A stretch of DNA of 64,000 nucleotides from Psychrosphaera haliotis (GTDB taxonomy: Bacteria; Pseudomonadota; Gammaproteobacteria; Enterobacterales; Alteromonadaceae), in contig NZ_BAAAFQ010000004.1 of assembly GCF_039523615.1 (NCBI RefSeq), forward strand, positions 496,001 to 560,000, written 5' to 3'. The notes under the pieces are model-generated. The model was not told where the DNA came from, ran no database searches, and saw nothing but the letters and a program-made list of their open reading frames with translations. Below are positions 45,728 to 55,307 of the stretch, in pieces (within the stretch, counting starts at the first letter, position 1; every line of letters begins with the position of its first letter). Both the position numbers and the translations under genes were made by a program.

Positions 45728-45760
45728 AAAAAAACCTTGCTGAAAAACAAGGCTTTTTTT
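45728..45760 (-). terminator. Terminator after fumarylacetoacetate hydrolase gene
   Basis: The stem ccttg/caagg (45735–45752), 8-base loop, with T-run on both flanks. It ends the tyrosine-catabolism transcript and so isolates the phospholipase–NRPS unit, whose promoter must lie in 45641–45727. Confidence 0.8.
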
Positions 45761-45796
45761 ATTTGATGTAAAGCGTATTTTAAATACGTTGCTGCA

Positions 45797-46807
45797 TTAG
45801 CTTTGCTTTACTAAGTCTTGGTTTATTTGACCGAATATAGATTCGCCTGACTTATCAAACATTTCAATTTTGATATTGTCACCAAACTGCATAAACGCTG
45901 TTTTAGGTTCGCCATGATTAATCGTTTCAATCATACGGATTTCCGCTAAACAGCTGTAACCTACTCCACCTTCAGCAACTGGCTTTCCTGGGCCGCCATC
46001 TAGTTTATTAGACACTGTACCTGAACCAATTACAGTACCCGCACATAATGGACGAGTACGTGCAGCATGCGCTACTAGTTGGCCAAAGTTAAATGTCATA
46101 TCAACACCGGCTTCTGGCTTACCAAACATTTCGTTGTTTAAAGTCGAAACAAGCGGTAACGAAAGTTTACCGTCAGACCATGCATCACCTAACTGTTCAG
46201 GTGTTACACAAACCGGGGCAAAGGCACTAGAAGGTTTAGATTGGAAGAAACCAAAGCCTTTGCCTAATTCGTTAGGGATAAGCCCACGTAAAGAAACGTC
46301 GTTAACAATCATGATTAGTTTGATGTGGTTAAGCGCGTCTTCTGCACTTACGCCCATAGGGACATCATCAGTGATAATTGCAACTTCAGCTTCAAAATCA
46401 ACACCAAAACCTTCTGTCGTTGGCATTACAATTGGAGACTGTGGCGCTAAAAAGCTGTCTGAGCCACCTTGATACATTAGAGGATCGGTCCAGAAACTCG
46501 CTGGCATTTCTGCATTCCTCGCTTTACGAACAAGCTCTACGTGGTTTACATACGCAGAACCGTCAGCCCATTGATATGCACGCGGTAATGGAGAGTGACA
46601 GTCGGCTTGATTAAAATCTTCACCAGCAACTTCGCCACTTTCTAGCTTTGAAAATAACGCTTGTAACTTAGGCTCTGCATCAGACCAATTATCGATAGCG
46701 GCTTGCATCGTTGGTGCAACATCTGTCGCTGAAATCATTTTTGTTAGGCTTGAGTTAACAACCACTAGCTGACCGTCACGACCAGACTTTAAACTTGCTA
46801 ATTTCAT
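45797..46807 (-). CDS. fahA: Fumarylacetoacetate hydrolase family protein, 336 aa
   Basis: Last step of tyrosine degradation: fumarylacetoacetate to fumarate and acetoacetate. The metal-binding acidic motif is in VDFEAEVAIITDD, with a later VNDVSLRGLIPNELGKGFGFFQSKPS block and SGTVSNKLDGGPG. At 336 aa it is shorter than the animal FAH (about 419) but matches bacterial FahA-like proteins. It begins 10 bases after the VOC gene. Being next to hppD makes tyrosine catabolism the likely pathway, though FAH-fold proteins have other substrates. Confidence 0.88.
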   Translation of the reverse strand: MKLASLKSGRDGQLVVVNSSLTKMISATDVAPTMQAAIDNWSDAEPKLQALFSKLESGEVAGEDFNQADCHSPLPRAYQWADGSAYVNHVELVRKARNAEMPASFWTDPLMYQGGSDSFLAPQSPIVMPTTEGFGVDFEAEVAIITDDVPMGVSAEDALNHIKLIMIVNDVSLRGLIPNELGKGFGFFQSKPSSAFAPVCVTPEQLGDAWSDGKLSLPLVSTLNNEMFGKPEAGVDMTFNFGQLVAHAARTRPLCAGTVIGSGTVSNKLDGGPGKPVAEGGVGYSCLAEIRMIETINHGEPKTAFMQFGDNIKIEMFDKSGESIFGQINQDLVKQS

Positions 46808-46817
46808 TAATTATTCC

Positions 46818-47363
46818 TTACGATTCTGATTTGAAATCTTCGCCACTGTGTAACCATGCTGCATGGTTTGGCGCTTTTTTAGTTCGTGCCCACTCGTCTA
46901 ACATATCTGGAGCAACACGTTTTAATTCGTTTAACATACCCGGCTTGTCAGTATTCGCTGCTAACTCAATTCTGTGTCCGTTTGGATCAAAGAAGTAGAT
47001 AGACTTAAAGATGGTATGGTCAGTTGGACCTAAAACGTCAACACCAGCCGCTTCTAAACGATCTTTTGCTTCAGTTAATTCGTCCATCGAGCCAACTTCA
47101 AATGCAATGTGCTGTACCCAAGCTGGAGTGTTTGTATCGCGGCCCATTTCTGGTGCATTTGGAATTTCGAAAAATGCTAATACGTTACCTTGACCTGCAT
47201 CTAAAAACACATGCATATATGGATCTGGTTCGCCGGTAGAAGGGACTTTGTCTTCAGCAATGGCCAATTGAAAGTCCATATCTAATAGATCACGGTAAAA
47301 CTCTACTGTTTCTTTTGCATCTTTACAGCGATACGCAACATGGTGAATTCGATTGATTTTCAT
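46818..47363 (-). CDS. VOC-family protein (glyoxalase/extradiol dioxygenase fold), 181 aa
   Basis: A two-module vicinal-oxygen-chelate protein. The typical metal-ligand sites appear as HHVAYRC (about H7/H8), AFFEIP, QHIAFEV and HRIELA. It sits between hppD and the FAH gene, closely spaced to both (72 and 10 bases). Its specific reaction is not readable from the sequence; glyoxalase or dioxygenase activity on an aromatic or keto-acid intermediate is possible. hmgA and maiA, the expected middle-pathway genes, are not in this cluster. Confidence 0.85.
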   Translation of the reverse strand: MKINRIHHVAYRCKDAKETVEFYRDLLDMDFQLAIAEDKVPSTGEPDPYMHVFLDAGQGNVLAFFEIPNAPEMGRDTNTPAWVQHIAFEVGSMDELTEAKDRLEAAGVDVLGPTDHTIFKSIYFFDPNGHRIELAANTDKPGMLNELKRVAPDMLDEWARTKKAPNHAAWLHSGEDFKSES

Positions 47364-47435
47364 AATATTACCTTTTTGATGTAGGCGTGACTGTAACTAC
47401 AGCCACGATTACAAAACAGAGTATTTACGACGAAC

Positions 47436-48515
47436 TTATTTGTCGTCACCAATAACGCCACGAGCAACTTGGTCACGTTCAATTGATTCAAATAGAGCTT
47501 TAAAGTTGCCTTCACCAAAACCGTCATCTTCTTTACGTTGAATAAATTCAAAGAAAACAGGCCCTAATGCTGGAGCAGAGAAAATTTGAAGCAATAGACG
47601 AGGTTGACCACCTTCAGTAGTACCGTCTAATAAAATGCCGCGCATTTTAAGTTCATCAACTGGCTCGCCATGACCTGGTAAACGCTCTTCCAACATTTCG
47701 TAATATGTTGCTGGAGGCGCAGTCATGAACTCAACACCTGAGGCTTTAAGTTTATCCCAACATGCTAATAAGTCATCACAAGAGAAGGCAATATGTTGGA
47801 TGCCTTCACCGTTATACTGCATTAAGAACTCTTCAATTTGACCACCACCACCGGCAGCTTCTTCGTTTAGAGGAATACGGATTTTACCGTCTGGCGCTGT
47901 CATCGCTTTGGATAACAAACCTGTGTATTCACCTTTAATATCAAAGTAGCGTATTTCGCGGAAGTTAAATAGATTTGAGTAATAGTCAGCCCAGTAACCC
48001 ATGCGACCACGGTAAACATTGTGCGTTAAGTGATCTAACGTGTGGAAACCACAACCTTCTGGACGACGGTCAACACCTTCTAGCCATACAAAGTCGATGT
48101 CATAAATGCTTTCGCCATCTTTATAACGGTCGATAAGATATAAGTTAGCGCCGCCAATACCTTTGATTGCTGGTAAACGAAGTTCCATGTGACCAGTATC
48201 AACTTCTACTGGTTGCGCACCTTTACGTACAGCTTCTGAATGTGCAAATTGAGCGTCTTTAACACGGAATGCTAAACCACACGCTGAAGGACCATGCTCT
48301 TGTGCATAATAATCTGCGTGGCTGCCTTTTTCATAGTTTGTAATGAAGTTGATGTCGCCTTGACGCCATAATTCAACGTCTTTAGAACGGTGACGGGCAA
48401 CTTTAGTAAAGCCCATTGACGAAAACATTGTTTCTAAAATGCCCTTCTCAGGTGCACAGAATTCTACAAATTCAAAACCGTTCAACCCCATTGGGTTATC
48501 AAACAAGTCAGCCAT
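47436..48515 (-). CDS. hppD: 4-hydroxyphenylpyruvate dioxygenase, 359 aa
   Basis: Fe(II) enzyme converting 4-hydroxyphenylpyruvate to homogentisate, first committed step of tyrosine breakdown. The iron ligands lie in LDHLTHNV, GIQHIAFSC and FFEFIQRKEDDGFGEGNF, and GEGNFKALFESIERDQ is the family C-terminus. The start at 48515 gives MADLFDNPMGLNGFEFVEF. First gene of the hppD–VOC–fah run; the preceding spacer to lpxC has only the lpxC terminator and promoter space. Confidence 0.95.
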   Translation of the reverse strand: MADLFDNPMGLNGFEFVEFCAPEKGILETMFSSMGFTKVARHRSKDVELWRQGDINFITNYEKGSHADYYAQEHGPSACGLAFRVKDAQFAHSEAVRKGAQPVEVDTGHMELRLPAIKGIGGANLYLIDRYKDGESIYDIDFVWLEGVDRRPEGCGFHTLDHLTHNVYRGRMGYWADYYSNLFNFREIRYFDIKGEYTGLLSKAMTAPDGKIRIPLNEEAAGGGGQIEEFLMQYNGEGIQHIAFSCDDLLACWDKLKASGVEFMTAPPATYYEMLEERLPGHGEPVDELKMRGILLDGTTEGGQPRLLLQIFSAPALGPVFFEFIQRKEDDGFGEGNFKALFESIERDQVARGVIGDDK

Positions 48516-48674
48516 TACCTTCCCCTATATTCTTACAATTCTTTAATATTGTTATTAGTTTATTAAGGCTCAAAACGCCTATATATGTTGGGCGTCAATA
48601 TACCAAAAGATATGGGTTCCAAGAAAAGCTTTATCAATTGCTCGAAGGAAATAAGGGAAAGAAATCTTTACGCA

Positions 48675-48700
48675 TAAAAAAACGCAGACTAAGCTGCGTT
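48675..48700 (-). terminator. Terminator after lpxC
   Basis: The stem aacgcag/ctgcgtt (48681–48700) with a 6-base loop ends in a U run on the minus strand (A7 plus-strand run at 48675–48682). It ends the dcw–lpxC transcript. Confidence 0.85.
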
Positions 48701-48729
48701 CTAATTTGAATTTTTAATCACAAAGCGTT

Positions 48730-49641
48730 TTACGCCATTTGTGGAATCGCTGCAGTCACGCCTTCTGGTGCTTCTTCGCCAAAAGTAACGTATTCCCAAC
48801 AATCTTGCTGCTTCATTAACTCAACCAAAACTTTGTTGTTTAAGTCATGGCCAGATTTAAATGCAACAAACTCTGCTAACAGCGGAGTACCTGTCATATA
48901 TAAATCACCAACAGCGTCAAGAATTTTATGCTTCACAAACTCATCTTCATAACGAAGACCGTCTGGGTTTAACACTCTGTATTCATCTAAAACAATTGCG
49001 TTATCCATGTTTCCGCCTAGTGCTAGATTATTGTTACGTAAGTATTCAATATCTCGCATAAAACCAAAAGTACGGGCACGACTAATTTGCTTTAGAAACG
49101 ACTCAGCCGTAATGTCTAACTGAATTCGTTGCTTAGACTGTGTGATTGCAGGGTGATCAAACTCAATTCTGAAATCAACTTTAAAACCATCATATGGACG
49201 TAACTCTGCCCATTTATCGCCTAAGTCAACACGAACAGGTTTAGTCACTTTAATGTAACGACGTAAGCTGTTTTGCTCAATCACTTCTGCTTGTTGCATC
49301 AAGTATATAAATGGTAATGAACTACCATCCATAATTGGGATCTCAGCTGCGTCTACTTCAACAATTAAGTTATCAATTGCTAAACTCGCGATCGCCGCCA
49401 TTAAATGCTCAGTGGTAGACAAGCGTTGACCCGCATCATTAATTAAACACGTACACATTTGAGTATCGCCAACCAATTCAGGAGACGACTTAAACTCAGC
49501 TACAGGCGTAAGGTCGGTGCGCAGAAATACAATACCTGTATTTTCGGCAGCAGGACGGAGAGTTAATGTAACCTTCTCACCTTTATGTAATCCAATCCCT
49601 GTTGATGTAACAGGTGATTTTATTGTACGTTGTTTAATCAT
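48730..49641 (-). CDS. lpxC: UDP-3-O-acyl-N-acetylglucosamine deacetylase LpxC, 303 aa
   Basis: Zinc enzyme for the first committed step of lipid A synthesis. The N-terminus MIKQRTIKSPVTSTGIGLH, the zinc-binding STTEHLMAA and KHKILDAVGDLYM are present. Length is standard (E. coli 305). It follows ftsZ after 90 bases, the usual end of the dcw cluster, and a terminator follows. No secA or secM follows in this window. Confidence 0.98.
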   Translation of the reverse strand: MIKQRTIKSPVTSTGIGLHKGEKVTLTLRPAAENTGIVFLRTDLTPVAEFKSSPELVGDTQMCTCLINDAGQRLSTTEHLMAAIASLAIDNLIVEVDAAEIPIMDGSSLPFIYLMQQAEVIEQNSLRRYIKVTKPVRVDLGDKWAELRPYDGFKVDFRIEFDHPAITQSKQRIQLDITAESFLKQISRARTFGFMRDIEYLRNNNLALGGNMDNAIVLDEYRVLNPDGLRYEDEFVKHKILDAVGDLYMTGTPLLAEFVAFKSGHDLNNKVLVELMKQQDCWEYVTFGEEAPEGVTAAIPQMA

Positions 49642-49731
49642 ATTTACGTGATAAACCTCTTATCTAATACCTAATCTAAAAAGCGGCGCACATTATACGA
49701 CAGATCAGACCTTAGATCAATAGTACACTTT

Positions 49732-50883
49732 TTAATCAGCTTGTTTTCTAAGAAAAGCAGGAATGTCAAAGATGCTTTCTGCTTCGTCTTTTTTCTCTTC
49801 TGGCTCTAATAATGCTTTTTGCTCAGGCATTGCCTGCGCTGTTGGCTTACTAGCTGTAACCGTCTGAGTATTACCTACTGCATGCGTCATTTGTGGCTGT
49901 TGTACCAACGAAATATCAGCACGCTTGTCACCGCCGATGCCAGTTGCTACTACAGTAACACGCAACTCTTCAGCCATGTCCATGTCAATTACAGCACCAA
50001 CAACAACCGTTGCATTTTCAGATGCAAATGCTTTTACTGTGTTACCAACTGTTTCAAATTCTTCAATGCTGATATCCATACCGGCCGTGATATTAACTAA
50101 GATACCTTTGGCACCAGCAAGGTCAATATCTTCAAGTAATGGCGAGGCAATAGCCGCTTCTGCAGCTTCTTGCGCTCTATCAGGACCAGATGCAGTACCT
50201 GTACCCATCATAGCCGTGCCCATTTCAGACATCACTGTTTTTACGTCGGCGAAGTCAACATTGATCAATCCTGGGCGAGTTATTAGCTCAGCAATACCCT
50301 GAACCGCCCCTAATAGTACGTTGTTTGCTTCTTTAAAGGCGTCTAATAAACTAGTTTTAGGGCCTAATACTTTTAACAGCTTGTCATTCGGAATAGTAAT
50401 TAGTGAATCAACACTACGAGACAAGTCTTGAATACCGTGATCAGCAAAAGCTAAACGCTTTTTACCTTCAAAGGCAAAAGGCTTAGTCACAACGGCTACG
50501 GTTAATATACCTAAATCTTTAGCAACTTCAGCAACAACTGGAGCGGCACCTGTACCTGTACCACCACCCATGCCGGCTGCAATAAATACCATATCGGCAC
50601 CTTGCATTGCGGCAGCAATATTTTCGCGATCTTCCAAAGCAGACTGTCGTCCTACTTCTGGGTTCGCGCCAGCACCTAAGCCTTTTGTTACTTCAGTACC
50701 AATTTGTAATGTTGTACCTGCAGCTGAATTACGTAATGCTTGCGCATCTGTATTCGCAGCAATAAAGTCAACACCTTCAATAGACTCTTTAACCATGTGG
50801 TCAACTGCGTTACCGCCACCACCGCCAACACCAAATACTTTGATGACTGCTTCTTCGTTATGATTATCCATTAACTCATACAT
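49732..50883 (-). CDS. ftsZ: Cell division protein FtsZ, 383 aa
   Basis: Tubulin-like GTPase that forms the Z ring. GTP motif GGGTGTGAAP and the C-terminal partner-binding peptide DIPAFLRKQAD are exact. The start at 50883 (MYELMDNHNEEAVIKVFGVGG) is chosen because it gives 383 aa, the E. coli length, and an acggagaga ribosome site lies 7–8 bases upstream; an ATG at 50889 would be too close to it. A longer in-frame extension overlaps ftsA and is not conserved. Confidence 0.98.
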   Translation of the reverse strand: MYELMDNHNEEAVIKVFGVGGGGGNAVDHMVKESIEGVDFIAANTDAQALRNSAAGTTLQIGTEVTKGLGAGANPEVGRQSALEDRENIAAAMQGADMVFIAAGMGGGTGTGAAPVVAEVAKDLGILTVAVVTKPFAFEGKKRLAFADHGIQDLSRSVDSLITIPNDKLLKVLGPKTSLLDAFKEANNVLLGAVQGIAELITRPGLINVDFADVKTVMSEMGTAMMGTGTASGPDRAQEAAEAAIASPLLEDIDLAGAKGILVNITAGMDISIEEFETVGNTVKAFASENATVVVGAVIDMDMAEELRVTVVATGIGGDKRADISLVQQPQMTHAVGNTQTVTASKPTAQAMPEQKALLEPEEKKDEAESIFDIPAFLRKQAD

Positions 50884-50908
50884 TGTCATTCTCTCCGTCT
50901 TTAAATTC

Positions 50909-52138
50909 TTAAAATTCGCCTTTGAACCAACTTGCAATCCGCTGCCACCAATCTTGCGGTTTTTCGTCCTCGTTTGTTTGTTGCTTTTCCATTCCATATA
51001 ACAACAAACCAACCGCTGTAGCATAGCTTGGGTCTTGCACGTACTCAGTTAGTCCTTTGACGCCAATTGGCGTTCCAATTCGAACTGGCATTTGAAAAAT
51101 TTGCTCTGCGTAGTCAACAGCACCGGTCATTTTGGCCGTACCACCTGTTAAAACTATGCCTGCAGCAATTTGCTCTTCTAAACCAGATTTTCGAATCTCA
51201 TCCAAAATCAATTCGTATATTTCTTGATAACGAGGCTCTATAACCTCGGCTAATGTGTGGCGCGACATAATTCTTGCAGGTCGACCTCCAACACTAGGTA
51301 CTTCAATATTGTCTTCTGAACTGGCTAGGTTTTTATAAGCCACTCCATACTTCACTTTTATATCTTCTGCATGTCCTATTGGCGTGCGGAAAATCTTAGC
51401 GATATCATTTGTTACTTGGTTACCAGCAACAGGTAACACTGCTGAATGGCGAATTGCACCATTTGCATAAATAGCGATATCTAGTGTACCGCCACCCATA
51501 TCAACAACACAAACACCTAACTCTTTTTCATCTTCTGTTAATACTGCATAACTTGAGGCTAACGCACTAAAAATCAATTGATCTTCTTTCAATTCGCAGC
51601 GTTCTACACACTTAACAATGTTTTTGGCCATATCATTTGAACAAGTCACTATATGAACTTTAGCTTCCATCCGTACGCCAGACATGCCAATTGGGCTTTT
51701 AATGCCCTCTTGCATATCAACCGAAAACTCTTGTGGCATAACGTGCAACATTTTGCGTTCAGCAGCCATTGGTACAGCTTTAGCAGCATGTATTACATTT
51801 TCAACATCTTCAGCGGTTACTTCAGAGTCATGAATTGGCACCATACCACTCTCGTTTTGACACGAAATGTGCTTACCGCTGATTGCTAAGTAAACTGAAG
51901 ATATTCTACAGTCTGCCATTAGCTCAGCTTCATTAATTGCGTTTTGAACAGAGCCGATAACGAGGTTTAAGTCGTTTACTCCGCCTTTGTCCATACCATG
52001 GCTAACATGGTGACCAACCCCAACAATACTAATTTGTTGGTCTGGCGTTATTTCACCAACCACAGCAGATACCTTTGAAGTACCGACATCAAGGCCTACT
52101 ATTAAATTTCTGTCATTGGCTTTCGCACTTGAACTCAT
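50909..52138 (-). CDS. ftsA: Cell division protein FtsA, 409 aa
   Basis: Actin-like membrane tether for FtsZ. The phosphate motif LIVGLDVGTSKVSAVVGEI is near the start, followed by VVDMGGGTLDIA, VLTGGTAKMTG, and the C-terminal amphipathic tail WWQRIASWFKGEF. Length is near the E. coli protein (420). It lies 18 bases after ftsQ. Confidence 0.97.
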   Translation of the reverse strand: MSSSAKANDRNLIVGLDVGTSKVSAVVGEITPDQQISIVGVGHHVSHGMDKGGVNDLNLVIGSVQNAINEAELMADCRISSVYLAISGKHISCQNESGMVPIHDSEVTAEDVENVIHAAKAVPMAAERKMLHVMPQEFSVDMQEGIKSPIGMSGVRMEAKVHIVTCSNDMAKNIVKCVERCELKEDQLIFSALASSYAVLTEDEKELGVCVVDMGGGTLDIAIYANGAIRHSAVLPVAGNQVTNDIAKIFRTPIGHAEDIKVKYGVAYKNLASSEDNIEVPSVGGRPARIMSRHTLAEVIEPRYQEIYELILDEIRKSGLEEQIAAGIVLTGGTAKMTGAVDYAEQIFQMPVRIGTPIGVKGLTEYVQDPSYATAVGLLLYGMEKQQTNEDEKPQDWWQRIASWFKGEF

Positions 52139-52156
52139 ATTATCCGCTTATCGCAC

Positions 52157-52906
52157 TTAGCTTTCGTTATTATTGTTATCCCGCCAAGACACGGCCAAGC
52201 CTATGTCGTAGCGTAAATCCACACGAGCGATTTCCTTACCGCTATAGTCAGACAAAAGAGGGTACAAATCAACAAATCGTTGTACCCGTTTCATCTTTTC
52301 AGAGCGTCCCAAGTTTAGATGGATACTTCGCTCTAACCAGATCTGCCATGCATATCGCTCTGACAGTACTAGTTCACTTATTTTAAACTGGTGCAAATCC
52401 AATAAATGTTGCATTTGCACATAACCTTTTAATACATCTTTTTCATTGCCTTCTGGGCCATATAGTCTTGGCAAGCTCTTTGGTACTTCAACGCCATCAG
52501 CATAAAATACATCACCAAACTTATTTAACAGAAGGTCATTGTTCCAAACTGCATATACATCTTGCTCAACCACAAAAACGTGGATTTTCCTTGGCCATTC
52601 TTTACGAATCGACACACCGTAAACCCATGGGTTTTCTTCAAGCTTGTACTGCAACTTCGCAACATCCAGGGTAAAAAAACTACCGTCTAACTGCTGCGTA
52701 ATTTTATTCTCTAATTCATCACGGTTTATATACGATAACTGCCCGTGAATCACGACTTCATTAATAGGTACGTCATTTTTGTTCTGTGCCCATTTGAACA
52801 GGCTATTATAACCCCATACAAACAATAAAATAACCGTTAAAAAGAAAACAAATCCAACTAAAAAGCTCGATTTTTGCCACTTTCTAACGGACTTTGTTTT
52901 CACCAC
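52157..52906 (-). CDS. ftsQ: Cell division protein FtsQ, 249 aa
   Basis: Bitopic divisome protein with one N-terminal membrane helix (about 15–34), a POTRA domain (about 45–115) and a beta C-terminal domain. The start is a GTG at 52906 overlapping the ddl TAG stop by one base; a second GTG follows immediately. FtsQ is weakly conserved and is mainly supported by its position between ddl and ftsA. Confidence 0.93.
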   Translation of the reverse strand: MVKTKSVRKWQKSSFLVGFVFFLTVILLFVWGYNSLFKWAQNKNDVPINEVVIHGQLSYINRDELENKITQQLDGSFFTLDVAKLQYKLEENPWVYGVSIRKEWPRKIHVFVVEQDVYAVWNNDLLLNKFGDVFYADGVEVPKSLPRLYGPEGNEKDVLKGYVQMQHLLDLHQFKISELVLSERYAWQIWLERSIHLNLGRSEKMKRVQRFVDLYPLLSDYSGKEIARVDLRYDIGLAVSWRDNNNNES

Positions 52907-53865
52907 TAGATTCCCGTCTCTTTTACAGCAATTTCAGGCGCTAAAGTTTGCGACAAAATAGTCATAACTAAGTCATTAAATGACATGCCATGTTGAGCTG
53001 CAGATTTAGGGACAAGCGATGATGTTGTCATTCCTGGTACTGTATTTATTTCTAAAAGGTACGGTTGTTCATTCTCATCCAGTAAAAAATCCACTCTTCC
53101 CCAACAGGTTGCACCTACTAGTTCAAATGCTTCGACGGCCAGCTCTTGAATACGAGCCGTTAATTCGCCATTCAGCGGTGCTGGGCATAAATATTCCGTG
53201 TTTGTACTTTTATACTTCGCTTCGTAGTCATAAAACTCATTTGGCGTACGCATTTCTATTAACGGCATAGCTTGTCCGTCAACGATAGTAGCGGTAATCT
53301 CTCGGCCAACTACCCATTGCTCTACCAATACTTCGTTATCAAATTTAAAGGCTGTTTCAATCGCTTTGTTCAATTCTTCTGGCGTACTCGCTTGAGACAT
53401 TCCAATACTTGAACCTTCATTAGCTGGCTTAACCATAACTCTTCCAGACAAACTGTCTAAAATTGCTTTACTGTCAAAATGCTTACCTTTCTTAACAACA
53501 GCAAATGGAGCTGACGGTAAGTCAGCACCTTTAAACAAATATTTACTTCTAACCTTGTCCATTGCAAAAGCTGACCCTTGAGGTCCAGAGCCGGTAAACG
53601 GCAAGCCCATTAACTTTAATGCACCTTGTAAACTTCCATCTTCCCCACCGCGACCGTGAAGAACAATAAATACACGGTCAAAGTTTTTGTTTATTAAGTC
53701 GTCAAGATAGTCAAATTTTGGGTCAAAACCATGCGCATCAACACCAACTTCTTCAAGTGCTGTTAATACCGCTTTACCCGAATTCATAGAAACTTCACGC
53801 TCTGCAGATGTACCACCGAACATAACCGCTACTTTTCCAAACTTGGCTGCGTCTACTGACTTCAT
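52906..53865 (-). CDS. ddl: D-alanine–D-alanine ligase, 319 aa
   Basis: ATP-grasp ligase making D-Ala-D-Ala. Motifs GGTSAEREVSMNSG, HGRGGEDGSLQG, KPANEGSSIGMS and INTVPGMTTSSLVP are present. The start at 53865 shares ATGA with the murC stop (translation coupling); an earlier in-frame ATG at 53907 lies inside murC and adds unconserved residues. Length fits DdlB (306). Confidence 0.97.
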   Translation of the reverse strand: MKSVDAAKFGKVAVMFGGTSAEREVSMNSGKAVLTALEEVGVDAHGFDPKFDYLDDLINKNFDRVFIVLHGRGGEDGSLQGALKLMGLPFTGSGPQGSAFAMDKVRSKYLFKGADLPSAPFAVVKKGKHFDSKAILDSLSGRVMVKPANEGSSIGMSQASTPEELNKAIETAFKFDNEVLVEQWVVGREITATIVDGQAMPLIEMRTPNEFYDYEAKYKSTNTEYLCPAPLNGELTARIQELAVEAFELVGATCWGRVDFLLDENEQPYLLEINTVPGMTTSSLVPKSAAQHGMSFNDLVMTILSQTLAPEIAVKETGI

Positions 53866-55307
53866 AGTTCGGTTACCTTCAGAAGGTTCTCTACTTTCAT
53901 GTCGCATTCAATTAACGTTTTAATCACCGAGTTAATATTACCAGCGCCTTGAGTAATAACGACATCACCGTCTTGGATAACGTGCGCTAACTGACTAGGC
54001 AACTGTTCTGGCTTAGCCACAAAAATTGGATCTATCACGTTTCGCTGTCTTATAGACTGGGCTAAGCTACGACCATCCGCACCGGCAATTGGCTTTTCGC
54101 CCGCAGAATAAACTTCAAGCAATAACAAGCAGTCAACCTTTGATAAAACATGTGTAAAGTCGTCGTATAAGTCACGAGTACGGCTATAACGATGAGGCTG
54201 ATAACACATAACAATGCGCTTTTCTGGCCATGCAGCTCTTACTGCATCTATCGTGGCTGCAACTTCAGTTGGATGATGACCATAATCATCCATCAATTTG
54301 ACGTTACCTTTGCCAGTTTCAAAGTCACCATATTGTTGGAAACGTCGGCCGATACCTTCAAATTTTTCAAGTGCACTAATTATGTACTTGTCTTCAATAC
54401 CTTCTTCATATGAAACAGCAACGGCTGCCGTTGCATTTAATGCATTGTGTCGCCCAGGCAGGTTTAAAGACAATTTTAATGACTTTTCATTGTGAACAAC
54501 GGTAAATGTGGTTCTAGTTTCGTTTTGCTCAAAATCACTGATAACATAGTCGTTATGCGCTTCAAAACCATAGGTAACCACTCTTCTACCTAAGTCTTTA
54601 GCTAGTTTTAATACTACGGGATCGTCACCACACATTGTTGCTAAACCGTAAAAAGGCAGGTTATGAAGGAAATCAACGTAGGTACGCTTCATTTGTTCAA
54701 AGTCACCACCATACGTTTCCATATGGTCTGCTTCGATATTTGTTACCACAGAAATCAAAGGCTGCAAGTGCAGGAACGACGCATCGCTCTCGTCGGCTTC
54801 AGCTATTAAGTATCTGCTTTTGCCTAACCTAGCGTTAGTACCCGCACTATTTAATAAGCCACCAATAATAAACGTTGGGTCAAGCTGTGCTTCGGCAAAA
54901 ATGCTGGCAATAAGACTTGTCGTTGTTGTTTTACCGTGTGTACCGGCAATAGCGATACCAAATCTGAATCGCATTAGTTCGGCTAACATTTCAGCGCGGC
55001 GAACAATCGGGATACGTTTTTCTCGTGCAGTGATAATCTCTACATTCGTTTCGTCAATGGCACTTGAGACAACAACAACACTTGCATTTTCAACACTTTC
55101 TTTAACATGCCCAATGGTAATAGTGGCGCCTAAACCTTTGAGTCGCTGCACCACTGCATTTTCATTTATGTCAGAGCCAGTAACTTTATAACCTTCGTTA
55201 AGCAAAACCTCGGCGATGCCACCCATGCCAGCTCCGCCTATACCAATAAAATGCAAGGTTTGCATGCGGCGCATTGCTGGGTTAACTATATTGTCTTGAA
55301 TACTCAC
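53862..55307 (-). CDS. murC: UDP-N-acetylmuramate–L-alanine ligase MurC, 481 aa
   Basis: Adds L-Ala to UDP-MurNAc. The N-terminal GxGGxGMGG (HFIGIGGAGMGGIAEVL), ATP motif GTHGKTTTTSLIAS and DDYGHHPTEVAATI are the MurC hallmarks. It starts directly after the murG stop with no gap and its stop overlaps ddl. Confidence 0.98.
   Translation of the reverse strand: MSIQDNIVNPAMRRMQTLHFIGIGGAGMGGIAEVLLNEGYKVTGSDINENAVVQRLKGLGATITIGHVKESVENASVVVVSSAIDETNVEIITAREKRIPIVRRAEMLAELMRFRFGIAIAGTHGKTTTTSLIASIFAEAQLDPTFIIGGLLNSAGTNARLGKSRYLIAEADESDASFLHLQPLISVVTNIEADHMETYGGDFEQMKRTYVDFLHNLPFYGLATMCGDDPVVLKLAKDLGRRVVTYGFEAHNDYVISDFEQNETRTTFTVVHNEKSLKLSLNLPGRHNALNATAAVAVSYEEGIEDKYIISALEKFEGIGRRFQQYGDFETGKGNVKLMDDYGHHPTEVAATIDAVRAAWPEKRIVMCYQPHRYSRTRDLYDDFTHVLSKVDCLLLLEVYSAGEKPIAGADGRSLAQSIRQRNVIDPIFVAKPEQLPSQLAHVIQDGDVVITQGAGNINSVIKTLIECDMKVENLLKVTEL

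Noticed and set aside
49925..50302. A 125-residue open frame on the plus strand opposite ftsZ
   Set aside because: It reads Ala/Ser/Pro-rich antisense of a highly conserved gene and has no ribosome site.
54820..55191. A 123-residue open frame on the plus strand inside murC
   Set aside because: It mirrors the conserved murC frame; low-complexity Ser/Leu content and no homologous motif support chance.
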